Shown here: positions 7,079-14,225 of the stretch, one piece after another | Position numbering within the stretch: position 1 is the stretch's first letter | How the letters are laid out: every line of letters begins with the position of its first letter | Assembly: GCA_027858275.1 (NCBI GenBank) | Contig: JAQIDA010000068.1 | Location: 1 to 15,553 of the forward strand | Source: Candidatus Kapaibacterium sp. | GTDB lineage: Bacteria; Bacteroidota; Ignavibacteria; Kapaibacteriales; UBA2268 | Direction of reading: 5' to 3' | DNA: 15,553 nucleotides | The notes under the pieces: generated by a model | What the model saw: the letters and a program-made list of their open reading frames with translations, nothing else | Told to the model about the DNA's origin: nothing | The model's database searches: none | Position numbers and translations under genes: made by a program

Positions 7079-8401
7079 TTACAACCCCGAAATAGACATT
7101 CCGTCAATTTTAATTGTCGGTCCTGCGACCGCGCGATCAAATTTGAGGTCGTTTCCGATCATGGATATATTCTTAAGCATTGACGCGAGATTGCCGGTGA
7201 AAGTAACTTCTGAAACAGGATAAGTCAATTCGCCGTTTTCAATCCAGATACCGTAGGCACCTTTTGAAATATCACCTGTAGTCGGAACAGTTCCCTGACC
7301 GATAGTTGAAGTCAAGAGCAAACCTTTATCGACTGATTTGATGATTTCTTCCTGCGAATGCGATCCTGCTGCCATATAGAAATTGGATGAGCCTGAAGCG
7401 CCGCCTGTTGATTTCATGCCGAGTTTTTTGGCTGAGTATGTACTCAAGATATAATTTTTCAATATACCGTTTTCGATAATCGGCATTTTTTTGCCGGGTA
7501 CGCCTTCGCCGTCGAAGGGGCGTGAGCCTTTTGCGCCGACAATAGTAGGATCGTCTGTTATATTGATATCTTTGCCGGCGATTTCTTTGCCGATCATATC
7601 AATCAACCACGACTGTTTCATATATATTGATCTACCGTTGATACATGATGACAAAAATCTGAGGAGCATAGATGTCATTTTCGGTTCAAACACAATCGGC
7701 ACAACTTGAGTCTTGATTTTTTTCGCATTGAGCATGCGAGTTACAACGTGAATCGCTTTTTCGGCGATTTCCTGAGTTCCCATAAGTCCGGCGACGTTCA
7801 AAGATGATTCGTACCAGCCGTCTTCATAAATTTTATCGCCTTTGCCCGATTGCAGACCTACGCCGTTGTAGCAAACACTGTGTTTGTAATCGCCGCTGAA
7901 TCCGTTGGAGTTAGCGATAATTGTTCTGCCGATGTTAGTGCCATAGTAACTACCGTTGGAGCTTTTCACGTTTTTGCCTTTGACCGCGATGGCTTCCACT
8001 TCTTTTGCCATAGCAATTTTATGCTCAGGAGTCAATTCAAGAATTTTTGGATCGAACAGTTTCAGGCTGTCAATATCAACTTGTATCGCGTCGTTATCCG
8101 GCAATCCGGCGAAAGGATCGCTGCTTGTTAATTTTGCTCTTTCAATTGCGTTATCCGTTAACTGATGCAATGCTTCAGGCGATAAATCAGATGAAGAAGC
8201 AGTCGCGACTTTGTTGTCGAGAATAACTTTGAGCGAAAGGCTTCTTGAGCCTGCTTCGGTCAAGTTTTCGATAGATTGATTGAGGCATTCAACAGTGAAT
8301 GAACTTCCCTCGCCAATTGATACCTGCACTTGGTCAGCGCCTTTGGATTTGCCGTATTTTACGAGATCTTCGGCTGTTTTTAATAAATTATTGTTACTCA
8401 T
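7079..8401 (-). CDS. tldE: TldE/PmbA, partner subunit of the TldD/E metalloprotease
   Basis: This 440-residue protein of the PmbA/TldE family is close to the E. coli length of about 450. In the TldD/TldE heterodimer this subunit lacks the HExxxH zinc site and shapes the cleft that degrades unfolded or leader peptides. The protein indeed has no HExxxH. Family marks are TDDPTIVGAKGSRPFDGEGV (about residues 283-302), GGASGSSNFYM and the closing MIGNDLKFDR. No signal peptide is present, so it should stay in the cytoplasm, in contrast to its partner here. Its ATG (8401-8399) shares one base with the tldD TAA (8403-8401), and AGGAGGTG sits four bases upstream, inside the tldD coding region, so the two are translationally coupled. 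Confidence 0.93.
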   Translation of the reverse strand: MSNNNLLKTAEDLVKYGKSKGADQVQVSIGEGSSFTVECLNQSIENLTEAGSRSLSLKVILDNKVATASSSDLSPEALHQLTDNAIERAKLTSSDPFAGLPDNDAIQVDIDSLKLFDPKILELTPEHKIAMAKEVEAIAVKGKNVKSSNGSYYGTNIGRTIIANSNGFSGDYKHSVCYNGVGLQSGKGDKIYEDGWYESSLNVAGLMGTQEIAEKAIHVVTRMLNAKKIKTQVVPIVFEPKMTSMLLRFLSSCINGRSIYMKQSWLIDMIGKEIAGKDINITDDPTIVGAKGSRPFDGEGVPGKKMPIIENGILKNYILSTYSAKKLGMKSTGGASGSSNFYMAAGSHSQEEIIKSVDKGLLLTSTIGQGTVPTTGDISKGAYGIWIENGELTYPVSEVTFTGNLASMLKNISMIGNDLKFDRAVAGPTIKIDGMSISGL

Positions 8402-9912
8402 TATACACCTCCTACAGTCATTTTACTGATTCTTAATGACGGCGTTCCGGCCGTGACGGGTACTGATTGTCCTGCTTTGCCGCATGTGCCGAGGAAGAAT
8501 CCCATATCGTTGCCGACCATATCCACACGCTTGAGAATTTGGACGTTCGAGCCGATCAAAGTAGCGTTTCTCAACGGACGAGTCAGCTTGCCGTTTTCAA
8601 TCAGATAACCGAGATTGACAGAAAAAGTGAAATCGCCTGCATTATTGACCATTCCGCCTTGATATGTAACAGCATAGAAGCCTTTTTTGACTGACGCGAT
8701 CATTTCTTCGGGCGGAGTATCGCCGGGGGCGAGTACCGTATTATTCATTCTCGGAATTGGAGGAGATTTATATGACTGGCGACGGCCGTGACCGTTTTCT
8801 TTATGATTAAGAATCTTTGCAGAGAGCTTATCATTCAAGAAACCGACGAGCTTGCCTTTTTCGATCAACATTGTTTTTTCAACCTGAGTGCCTTCATCAT
8901 CTATATTTAGACTGCCTCGATAGTTTGGAATCGTTGCATCATCATATATAGTCAGCAAGGGGCTTGAAACCATTGTTCCCATTTTGTCCCACATAATAGA
9001 TTGTTTTTTGCGATTTGCGTCAGCTTCGAGTGGATGACCGACGGCTTCGTGAATCATAACTCCGGACTGATCTTTACTCAAGATAACGGGGAATTCTCCT
9101 GCAGGAGCATTTTCAGCTTCGAGCAAAGCAAGCGCTTCTTTTGCTGCTTTTTTACCGATTTCGGTTGGTGTTTCTACGTTCATATAGAAGTCCGCGCCGA
9201 TTCTGCCGCCGGCATTTCCCGAGCCTGTTCCAAGTTTGCTGTCTTTTTCAGCTGTAGCCGTCACACGCAAACGCGCCTGCGGACGAACATCGGATACGAG
9301 AAGACCTTCGCTGTTGGCGATAGTTATTCTCTGGATTTCATCAGCTATTGAAGCGGAAATTTTTGTTATTTTAGGATCAGCGTTTTTAGCTGCGTCATAA
9401 CCCTCTTTGAGGAGCTTGATTTTGTCCTGTAATCTCGCTTGAGTCAGAGGAGAAACCATATCATAAGTCTGTACCTTAGGTTTTATCTCATTCAAATTGG
9501 CAACCGACATTTTGCTCGGGCCGGACGCAATAGCGGCAGCCGTCAAAGCCGCATGCTTGATTTTATCAAAAGTCAATTCATTCGTATAAGCGTATCCTGT
9601 CTGGTCACCTTTGATGACTCTGATGCCAACACCAAGCGAAATGCTTTCCGATGAGCTTTTGATAATTTCCTCAGACATATTGACTGAGCTTGAGATTTTG
9701 TTCTCAAAATATAATTCCGAGAATTCTCCGCCTTTGGACAGAGCGATTCCCAACAATTTTTGAATATCTTCTTTAGTGAAACCGAACACTCCCTCTCCAA
9801 CCGGTTGAACGGTATTGGCAAAGAGCTTATTCAGCCACAAGCCTGATGTAGCGACCGCTCCCATACCAACTCCGACTGTTTTGATAAAACTACGACGGTT
9901 TTCTTGTGCCAT
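8401..9912 (-). CDS. tldD: TldD, zinc metalloprotease subunit with Tat signal
   Basis: This 503-residue catalytic subunit of the TldD/E protease has the zinc motif HEAVGH at 288-293 in VMIHEAVGHPLEAD and the conserved late cysteine C477 in GTCGKAGQ. E. coli TldD has about 481 residues. The extra length is N-terminal: residues 5-11 read NRRSFIK, a good twin-arginine motif, followed by a mildly hydrophobic stretch TVGVGMGAVATSGLWL and a possible cleavage near LFA (about 33). The part alignable to E. coli TldD begins near residue 43. This implies export by Tat, whereas the paired TldE has no signal. GGAG at 9924-9921 lies eight bases before the ATG. It is the first gene of a two-gene operon ending at the terminator at 7013-7053, and runs divergently from the PLP enzyme. 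Confidence 0.94.
   Translation of the reverse strand: MAQENRRSFIKTVGVGMGAVATSGLWLNKLFANTVQPVGEGVFGFTKEDIQKLLGIALSKGGEFSELYFENKISSSVNMSEEIIKSSSESISLGVGIRVIKGDQTGYAYTNELTFDKIKHAALTAAAIASGPSKMSVANLNEIKPKVQTYDMVSPLTQARLQDKIKLLKEGYDAAKNADPKITKISASIADEIQRITIANSEGLLVSDVRPQARLRVTATAEKDSKLGTGSGNAGGRIGADFYMNVETPTEIGKKAAKEALALLEAENAPAGEFPVILSKDQSGVMIHEAVGHPLEADANRKKQSIMWDKMGTMVSSPLLTIYDDATIPNYRGSLNIDDEGTQVEKTMLIEKGKLVGFLNDKLSAKILNHKENGHGRRQSYKSPPIPRMNNTVLAPGDTPPEEMIASVKKGFYAVTYQGGMVNNAGDFTFSVNLGYLIENGKLTRPLRNATLIGSNVQILKRVDMVGNDMGFFLGTCGKAGQSVPVTAGTPSLRISKMTVGGV
8402..8413 (-). promoter_or_regulatory. Strong Shine-Dalgarno of tldE inside the tldD 3' end
   Basis: On the minus strand AGGAGGTG (8413-8406) lies four bases before the tldE ATG and encodes the last Gly-Gly-Val of TldD. 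It fixes the tldE start and is the strongest ribosome site in the window. It should support near-equal synthesis of the two subunits. Confidence 0.85.
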
Positions 9913-10125
9913 CTTATTTTCTCCGAAAAAATGATTAATTATTTTTTATTGAAATTTTGTTTTTAATGCTATAGTTAATGACTAATTCTTCACCCAATCC
10001 CCATAAAAATACGCATATTCCCGCCAAATATCTACGAATCTTTCCAATAAAAGTTTCATTTCGAAGCAGTATTTATTAATTGCTTTCTAAAACCGACCAA
10101 AATAGGCGTATTATTATTTTTCATG

Positions 10126-10162
10126 CTGATATTATCAAATCTTGACTTATATTTGTATGAAA
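10126..10162 (+). promoter_or_regulatory. Bacteroidota-type promoter for the PLP enzyme gene
   Basis: TATATTTG at 10148-10155 matches the TAnnTTTG -7 consensus exactly. GCTG at 10125-10128, 19 bases upstream, is one base off the -33 TTG. Transcription would start near 10162, so the mRNA would begin almost at the leader hairpin at 10164. AGGGG at 10240-10244 gives a good Shine-Dalgarno six bases before the ATG. Confidence 0.5.
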
Positions 10163-10163
10163 T

Positions 10164-10205
10164 CAAACCGAACAATTCGAAAATATATATTTCGTCTCCG
10201 GTTTG
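10164..10205 (+). repeat. Leader stem-loop of the PLP enzyme mRNA
   Basis: CAAACCG (10164-10170) pairs with CGGTTTG (10199-10205). Nested inside, CGAAA (10178-10182) pairs with TTTCG (10190-10194) around an AT-alternating loop. It lies right after the predicted transcription start and 45 bases before the ATG. There is no T-run next to it, so a 5' stabilising structure or a regulatory leader is more likely than a terminator. Confidence 0.4.
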
Positions 10206-10250
10206 GTATGAATAATAAAAAAATTTAAAATCCATCTTTAGGGGTATAAA

Positions 10251-11441
10251 ATGAGTTCAAATCACGAATACACTCAGGCTACAAATTGCGTTCACGCCGG
10301 AATTGAAACCAACGAATACGGCGCGGTTATTCCTCCGATCTGTCAGACATCAACATTTATGTTCAAAAATGCCGATCACGGCAAAAGACTCTTTGCGGGT
10401 GAAGAAGACGGATACATTTATACAAGGATGAGAAACCCGACCGTCGAAGCAATGGAAAACGCCGTTGCGGCGCTCGAAGGCGGAACAAAAGCAATAGGCT
10501 GCGCAAGCGGTATGGCTGCAACACATTTGATTTTCGCGGCTTTGCTCGAAGCCGGAGATCATGTGATATGCAGTGAGTCTGTTTATGGTCCGACCAGCAC
10601 AATTTTATCTACTCTGTTTGCCAAATTCGGAATTGAAGTAGATTTCGTAGATACTCCCGATGCTAAGGCCGTTAAAAATGCGATCAAACCCAACACAAAA
10701 GTGATTTACGTTGAAACACCCTGCAATCCTACTATAGCGATAACCGATCTTGCGGCTGTCTCTGAAATAGCAAAAGCAGCGGGTGCAAAACTTGTTGTCG
10801 ACAATACTTTCATGAGTCCCGTAATGCAAAGCCCCTTTGATTTCGGAGCTGACATTGTTATGCACAGTATGACTAAGTTCTTGAACGGTCATGCTGACGT
10901 TGTCGCCGGTATCGTAATTTTGAAAAATGTAGAAGATTATCCACACTTCAGGAAAACTTCAAATCTCATCGGCGGTGTTATTGATCCGTTCAACTCTTTC
11001 TTGGTACACCGCGGCCTGAAAACTTTGAAAATCAGATGCGAACGTCATTGTGAGAACGCGCAGAAAGCAGCGGAATTCTTGGAAGCTCATCCCAAAGTTG
11101 ATTGGGTAAGATTCCCGGGATTGAAATCACATCCACAGTATGAACTCGGCAAGAAACAAATGAAAGATGTCGGAGCTTTGATTGCCGTTGAATTAAAGGG
11201 CGGACTCGAAGCCGGTAAAATCATGATGGACAATGTCGGCCATATCTGGGGTCTCGCGGTAAGTCTCGGCGGTGTAGAGTCTTTGATTCAGCATCCTGCT
11301 ACAATGACCCACGCGGGAATGACTAAAGAAATACGTGAACAAGCTCACATCACAGACGGTCTCGTACGTATATCAGTCGGTATCGAAGATGTAGATGAAA
11401 TCATCGAAGGTCTCAAAGAAGGACTTGATAAGATTAAATAA
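10251..11441 (+). CDS. PLP-dependent trans-sulfuration enzyme, methionine gamma-lyase-like
   Basis: This is a 396-residue member of the Cys/Met metabolism PLP family (methionine gamma-lyase, cystathionine gamma-synthase and -lyase, O-acetylhomoserine sulfhydrylase). The active site is complete: Schiff-base Lys209 in MHSMTKFLNGH, Tyr57 and Arg59 in YTRMRNPT from the neighbouring subunit, Tyr112 in SVYGP, and Asp in VVDNTF. Overall sequence resembles methionine gamma-lyase (FAGE, CASGMAA, SLGGVESLIQHPATMTHAGMT). However, the residues I recall as setting methionine specificity differ: Cys116 of the Pseudomonas enzyme is Pro114 here, and Lys240/Asp241 align with Ser237/Asn238. Methionine breakdown to methanethiol, ammonia and 2-oxobutyrate is thus one option; a gamma-synthase or other gamma-lyase is another. 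It acts in the cytoplasm, probably as a tetramer, and is monocistronic. Confidence 0.9.
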   Translation: MSSNHEYTQATNCVHAGIETNEYGAVIPPICQTSTFMFKNADHGKRLFAGEEDGYIYTRMRNPTVEAMENAVAALEGGTKAIGCASGMAATHLIFAALLEAGDHVICSESVYGPTSTILSTLFAKFGIEVDFVDTPDAKAVKNAIKPNTKVIYVETPCNPTIAITDLAAVSEIAKAAGAKLVVDNTFMSPVMQSPFDFGADIVMHSMTKFLNGHADVVAGIVILKNVEDYPHFRKTSNLIGGVIDPFNSFLVHRGLKTLKIRCERHCENAQKAAEFLEAHPKVDWVRFPGLKSHPQYELGKKQMKDVGALIAVELKGGLEAGKIMMDNVGHIWGLAVSLGGVESLIQHPATMTHAGMTKEIREQAHITDGLVRISVGIEDVDEIIEGLKEGLDKIK

Positions 11442-11466
11442 AGATTGTATCTTTGATTTATATGAA

Positions 11467-11497
11467 GGCTGTCTGCTTGAGCGGGCGGTCTTTTTTT
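11467..11497 (+). terminator. Intrinsic terminator after the PLP enzyme gene
   Basis: GGCTGTCTGC (11467-11476) pairs with GCGGGCGGTC (11481-11490) over ten positions, four of them G.U, closed by a TTGA loop and followed by seven Ts. On the opposite strand those G.U pairs become A/C mismatches and there is no following T-run, so the signal works only for the plus strand. Confidence 0.88.
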
Positions 11498-11501
11498 ATA
11501 T

Positions 11502-12311
11502 TCAACGAGAAAGCTTCTTAATCATATTAATCGCTAAAGAGATGAGACTAAGCAATCTAATATTTTTCAGCATATTAAAAGATTTTCTATCCTTAATGGG
11601 GAGATTAATCTCAGCTTCCCACTTTTTATAATCCAAAAACACATTCTTACGAGCCGTTTGAATTTTCACTTCCTCTTTTCTGACACTTTTGGCAGGCTGG
11701 TCAAAATATTTAACAGCTTCCGCATCAACATATGCAAAGTCCGTAAATGTAGCAACCCTGAGCCATAGAGCATAGTCTTCGGCAATTGTCATATATTCAG
11801 GGAAACCGATTACTTTGTCGATCAGAGAGCGATGAAACATTGCTGAACTATTGATTACCATATTGCCGAAAAACAGGTCTTTGAATGTAATTTTCCTACG
11901 GTTCCAGAATATAAACGGTTCGTCTTTGTCAATTCCGTTTACGATTCTTCGGGCATTTGTGCTAGAAGCTTTGAGATTGGTTTTAGCTAATGCTTGAATC
12001 TGCAATTCAAGTTTATCGGGAAGCCATTGGTCATCACTGTCCAAAAAAGCAATCCATTCACCCTTACTCTCTTTTATACCCCTGTTTTTGGGAACAGAAG
12101 GCTTGCCGCTGTTTTTTTTCGCCGGAAGCCACTTGATTCTCTCATCGTTAAAGGCCGGTATAATTTCATAAGTTTTATCGGCAGAACCGTCATCACACAC
12201 GAGCAATTCAAAGTTCGAGTATGTTTGTGCAAGAACGCTGCGAATAGCGTCTCCAATTATGGCAGCGCGATTCCATGTGGGCATGATTACCGATACAAGT
12301 GGTTTATCCAT
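11502..12311 (-). CDS. Family 2 glycosyltransferase (GT-A fold)
   Basis: This 269-residue inverting glycosyltransferase has an N-terminal GT-A domain: VSVIMPTWNR at 6-15, nucleotide-sugar contact VCDDGSADKT at 38-47, metal-binding DSDD at 91-94, and likely catalytic ED at 178-179 (TIAEDYALWLRV). The last 50 residues are basic and weakly hydrophobic (LLSLISLAIN), suggesting association with the inner face of the membrane. It is the last gene of the gmd-fcl cluster. Its ATG (12311) overlaps the preceding gene's TAA (12304-12306) by eight bases, so translation is coupled. A role in adding a sugar, perhaps fucose, to a surface glycan follows from context; donor and linkage are unknown. It ends only five bases from the T-run of the convergent terminator, and I see no T-tailed terminator of its own. 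Confidence 0.9.
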   Translation of the reverse strand: MDKPLVSVIMPTWNRAAIIGDAIRSVLAQTYSNFELLVCDDGSADKTYEIIPAFNDERIKWLPAKKNSGKPSVPKNRGIKESKGEWIAFLDSDDQWLPDKLELQIQALAKTNLKASSTNARRIVNGIDKDEPFIFWNRRKITFKDLFFGNMVINSSAMFHRSLIDKVIGFPEYMTIAEDYALWLRVATFTDFAYVDAEAVKYFDQPAKSVRKEEVKIQTARKNVFLDYKKWEAEINLPIKDRKSFNMLKNIRLLSLISLAINMIKKLSR

Positions 12312-13101
12312 CTGAATTCTTCAGATAATTTGGACTTAATTTACTTCTTAACATATAGTAAGCTATAGGCAGAAATTTGTACCTTAACAGTATCAACGGC
12401 TTGAGTAATATACAGAGAGAAACAGTGCCTGCTCCTAAATATTTTTTTTGAGCTTTTAATCTTTCTTCAAAAAATTGCTTGCGATGTTCTTCCGAAGCTG
12501 AAATGCCGAGCAAATTATATTCTGATATAATCAGAGGATAATACTCAGTCGAAATGTTTTGAGAAAAGATAAGATTCAATGATAATTCATAGTCTGCCGC
12601 GACTTTGTATGATTCATCAAAGTTAGCGTGTTTGACGAACATTTCTTTTTTGGTAAATGTTGCTTGATGCGGGATGCTGTCGGCATACATAAACGCCTTA
12701 GTTATGGACTTCGGAGTTTGTTTTCTCAGCACAAAACCATTGTTAATTTGAACCGACATATCACAATAAACAAGATCAGCTGAAGGAGCTTTTGAGAAAA
12801 GTAATTGAAGAACATGCTTGTTTAAGAAATTATCTCCGGCATTCAAAAAGAACACATACTCCCCCGTTGCCTTCTTTATCCCCTTATTCATGGCGTTATA
12901 TATTCCGGTATCAGGCTCACTAATAACTATATCAATCCGATCACGAAACTCATCTGTTATCTCAAGCGTGCCGTCAGTCGAGTCGCCGTCAATAACAATG
13001 TATTCATAGTCAGTGAAAGTCTGATCGATTACGCTTTTTAGTGTTTTTTCGATCGTTTTCGCTTCGTTGAGGCAGACCGTTATGATGCTCAGTTTAGTCA
13101 T
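12304..13101 (-). CDS. Family 2 glycosyltransferase, WcaE-like
   Basis: This 265-residue glycosyltransferase has the typical opening LSIITVCLNEAKTIEKTLKS, IDGDSTDGT at 37-45, SEPDTGIYNAMNKGI at 61-75, the LNAGD metal-site variant of DxD at 86-90, HQATF at 145-149 and AADYEL at 168-173. This pattern matches the subgroup that includes E. coli WcaE of colanic acid synthesis, a fucose-containing polymer, which fits the gmd/fcl context. The C-terminus has a hydrophobic, basic segment (LCILLKPLILLRYKFLPIAYY) likely to touch the membrane. TTAGG about five bases before the ATG can serve as ribosome site. It lies 50 bases after fcl, with a small T-tailed hairpin between them. Confidence 0.9.
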   Translation of the reverse strand: MTKLSIITVCLNEAKTIEKTLKSVIDQTFTDYEYIVIDGDSTDGTLEITDEFRDRIDIVISEPDTGIYNAMNKGIKKATGEYVFFLNAGDNFLNKHVLQLLFSKAPSADLVYCDMSVQINNGFVLRKQTPKSITKAFMYADSIPHQATFTKKEMFVKHANFDESYKVAADYELSLNLIFSQNISTEYYPLIISEYNLLGISASEEHRKQFFEERLKAQKKYLGAGTVSLCILLKPLILLRYKFLPIAYYMLRSKLSPNYLKNSDG

Positions 13102-13130
13102 TAATGCCTAAATTCCTTAAATCTATCATT

Positions 13131-13152
13131 AAAAAAACACAAGAACGTGTGT
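13131..13152 (-). terminator. Weak T-tailed hairpin between fcl and the first glycosyltransferase
   Basis: On the minus strand ACACA (13152-13148) pairs with TGTGT (13141-13137) around a six-base loop, followed directly by six further Ts (13136-13131). The stem starts inside the fcl stop codon. A five-base AT/GC stem is too weak for full termination, but could lower expression of the glycosyltransferases relative to gmd-fcl. Confidence 0.35.
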
Positions 13153-14225
13153 CATTTGCCGACTTTTTTGAAATATTCGGCAATGACTTTCCTAACGCCT
13201 TCTTCTAAGGATATTGCCGCTTCCCAGCCAAGATTATTAATTCGGCTAACGTCGAGTAATTTGCGAGGAGTACCGTCGGGTTTAGTTGCGTCAAAGACAA
13301 TTTCGCCTTTGAATTCGACGATTTCTTGTATTGTCAACGCGAGGTCCTTGATTGATATGTCTATACCGGTTCCAAGATTGACAAATTCACCGATTTGATC
13401 GTAAGAAAAATCCTCTGTCAGAAATACGCAGGCTTCCGCCATATCTTCCACGTGCAGAAATTCGCGGAGAACTTTGCCCGATCCCCATACAGTGACTGAG
13501 TTTTTTGTTACTCCTACTTCAGCAAGAGCACTTATGATTGATTCATTATCTTGCATTTTGATTTTTTCATCGAGGCCGAAGCCGAGTTTATAGGCGGCGA
13601 GGTCTTGCCGAATATAATCGAAATCATTATCGCTGAGAGCTTTTGCCAGAATGTTTTTTCTGATAAGCGCAGGCAATACATGAGAAGTTTCCAGATTGTG
13701 ATTGTCGTTGTTGCCGTATAAATTGGTCGGCATGACGGATATAAAATCTGTGCCGAATTGCTCATTATAGTAGCGGCATAATTTGATTGCTGAGATTTTC
13801 GCGATTGCGTAAGGCTCGTTAGTCGGCTCGAGTTCTCCCGTCAACAGTGCTTCTTCAGTCATCGGCTGCTCGGCGTGTTTGGGATAAATACATGAGGAAC
13901 CGAGATTGAGCAATTTTTTCACACCGTATTTATATGCCGAATCAATCACATTTAAGGCTATCTGCATATTATCGCGGATGAACTCCGCTTTATAGGTATT
14001 GTTCGCTATAATTCCGCCGACTTTGGCGGCAGCGAGAATTACATATTCCGGACGTTCTTTTTCGAACAAGGCTTCTACATCGGCCTGTCTTCTGAAGTCT
14101 ACATCCTTATAATCCAAAAGCAGTAAATTAGTGTATCCTCTTGCTTTAAGTACTTTTGTAATAGCAGAACCGACCATTCCCTTATAGCCTGCTACGAATA
14201 CTTTAGCGTCTTTGTTAGATTTCAT
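13152..14225 (-). CDS. fcl: GDP-L-fucose synthase (GDP-4-keto-6-deoxymannose epimerase/reductase)
   Basis: This is a 357-residue cytoplasmic short-chain dehydrogenase-type enzyme that turns GDP-4-keto-6-deoxy-mannose into GDP-L-fucose using NADPH. The Rossmann motif is GYKGMVG at 13-19. Catalytic residues are Ser110/111, Tyr139 and Lys143 (YAIAK), with the epimerisation acid/base pair Cys112 (GSSCIYP) and His182 (TSHVLPA) in place. E. coli Fcl has 321 residues; the difference is an insertion of about 40 residues at 195-240 before VWGSG, which I recall as usual in Bacteroidota versions. I chose ATG 14225. The longest frame would start at TTG 14231 and adds only two residues. The ATG overlaps the gmd stop by 11 bases, so the pair is translationally coupled. 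Confidence 0.95.
   Translation of the reverse strand: MKSNKDAKVFVAGYKGMVGSAITKVLKARGYTNLLLLDYKDVDFRRQADVEALFEKERPEYVILAAAKVGGIIANNTYKAEFIRDNMQIALNVIDSAYKYGVKKLLNLGSSCIYPKHAEQPMTEEALLTGELEPTNEPYAIAKISAIKLCRYYNEQFGTDFISVMPTNLYGNNDNHNLETSHVLPALIRKNILAKALSDNDFDYIRQDLAAYKLGFGLDEKIKMQDNESIISALAEVGVTKNSVTVWGSGKVLREFLHVEDMAEACVFLTEDFSYDQIGEFVNLGTGIDISIKDLALTIQEIVEFKGEIVFDATKPDGTPRKLLDVSRINNLGWEAAISLEEGVRKVIAEYFKKVGK

Larger units (their letters stand above)
9913..10250. promoter_or_regulatory. 338-base divergent intergenic region (tldD / PLP enzyme promoters)
   Basis: No gene is visible here and the stretch is strongly AT-rich. The right part holds the promoter, leader hairpin and ribosome site of the PLP enzyme gene. 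For tldD I find no exact TAnnTTTG on the minus strand. The best near-matches are GATATTTG (10032-10025) and AAGATTTG (10142-10135, with TTTG 21 bases upstream at 10167-10164), each one base off. The latter would overlap the opposite promoter and give a leader of over 200 bases. Confidence 0.5.

Noticed and set aside
11440..11454. Small palindrome AAAGAT-TGT-ATCTTT just after the PLP enzyme stop
   Set aside because: It is a six-base AT-rich stem without a T-run on the plus strand; the strong terminator 13 bases further on makes a role unnecessary.
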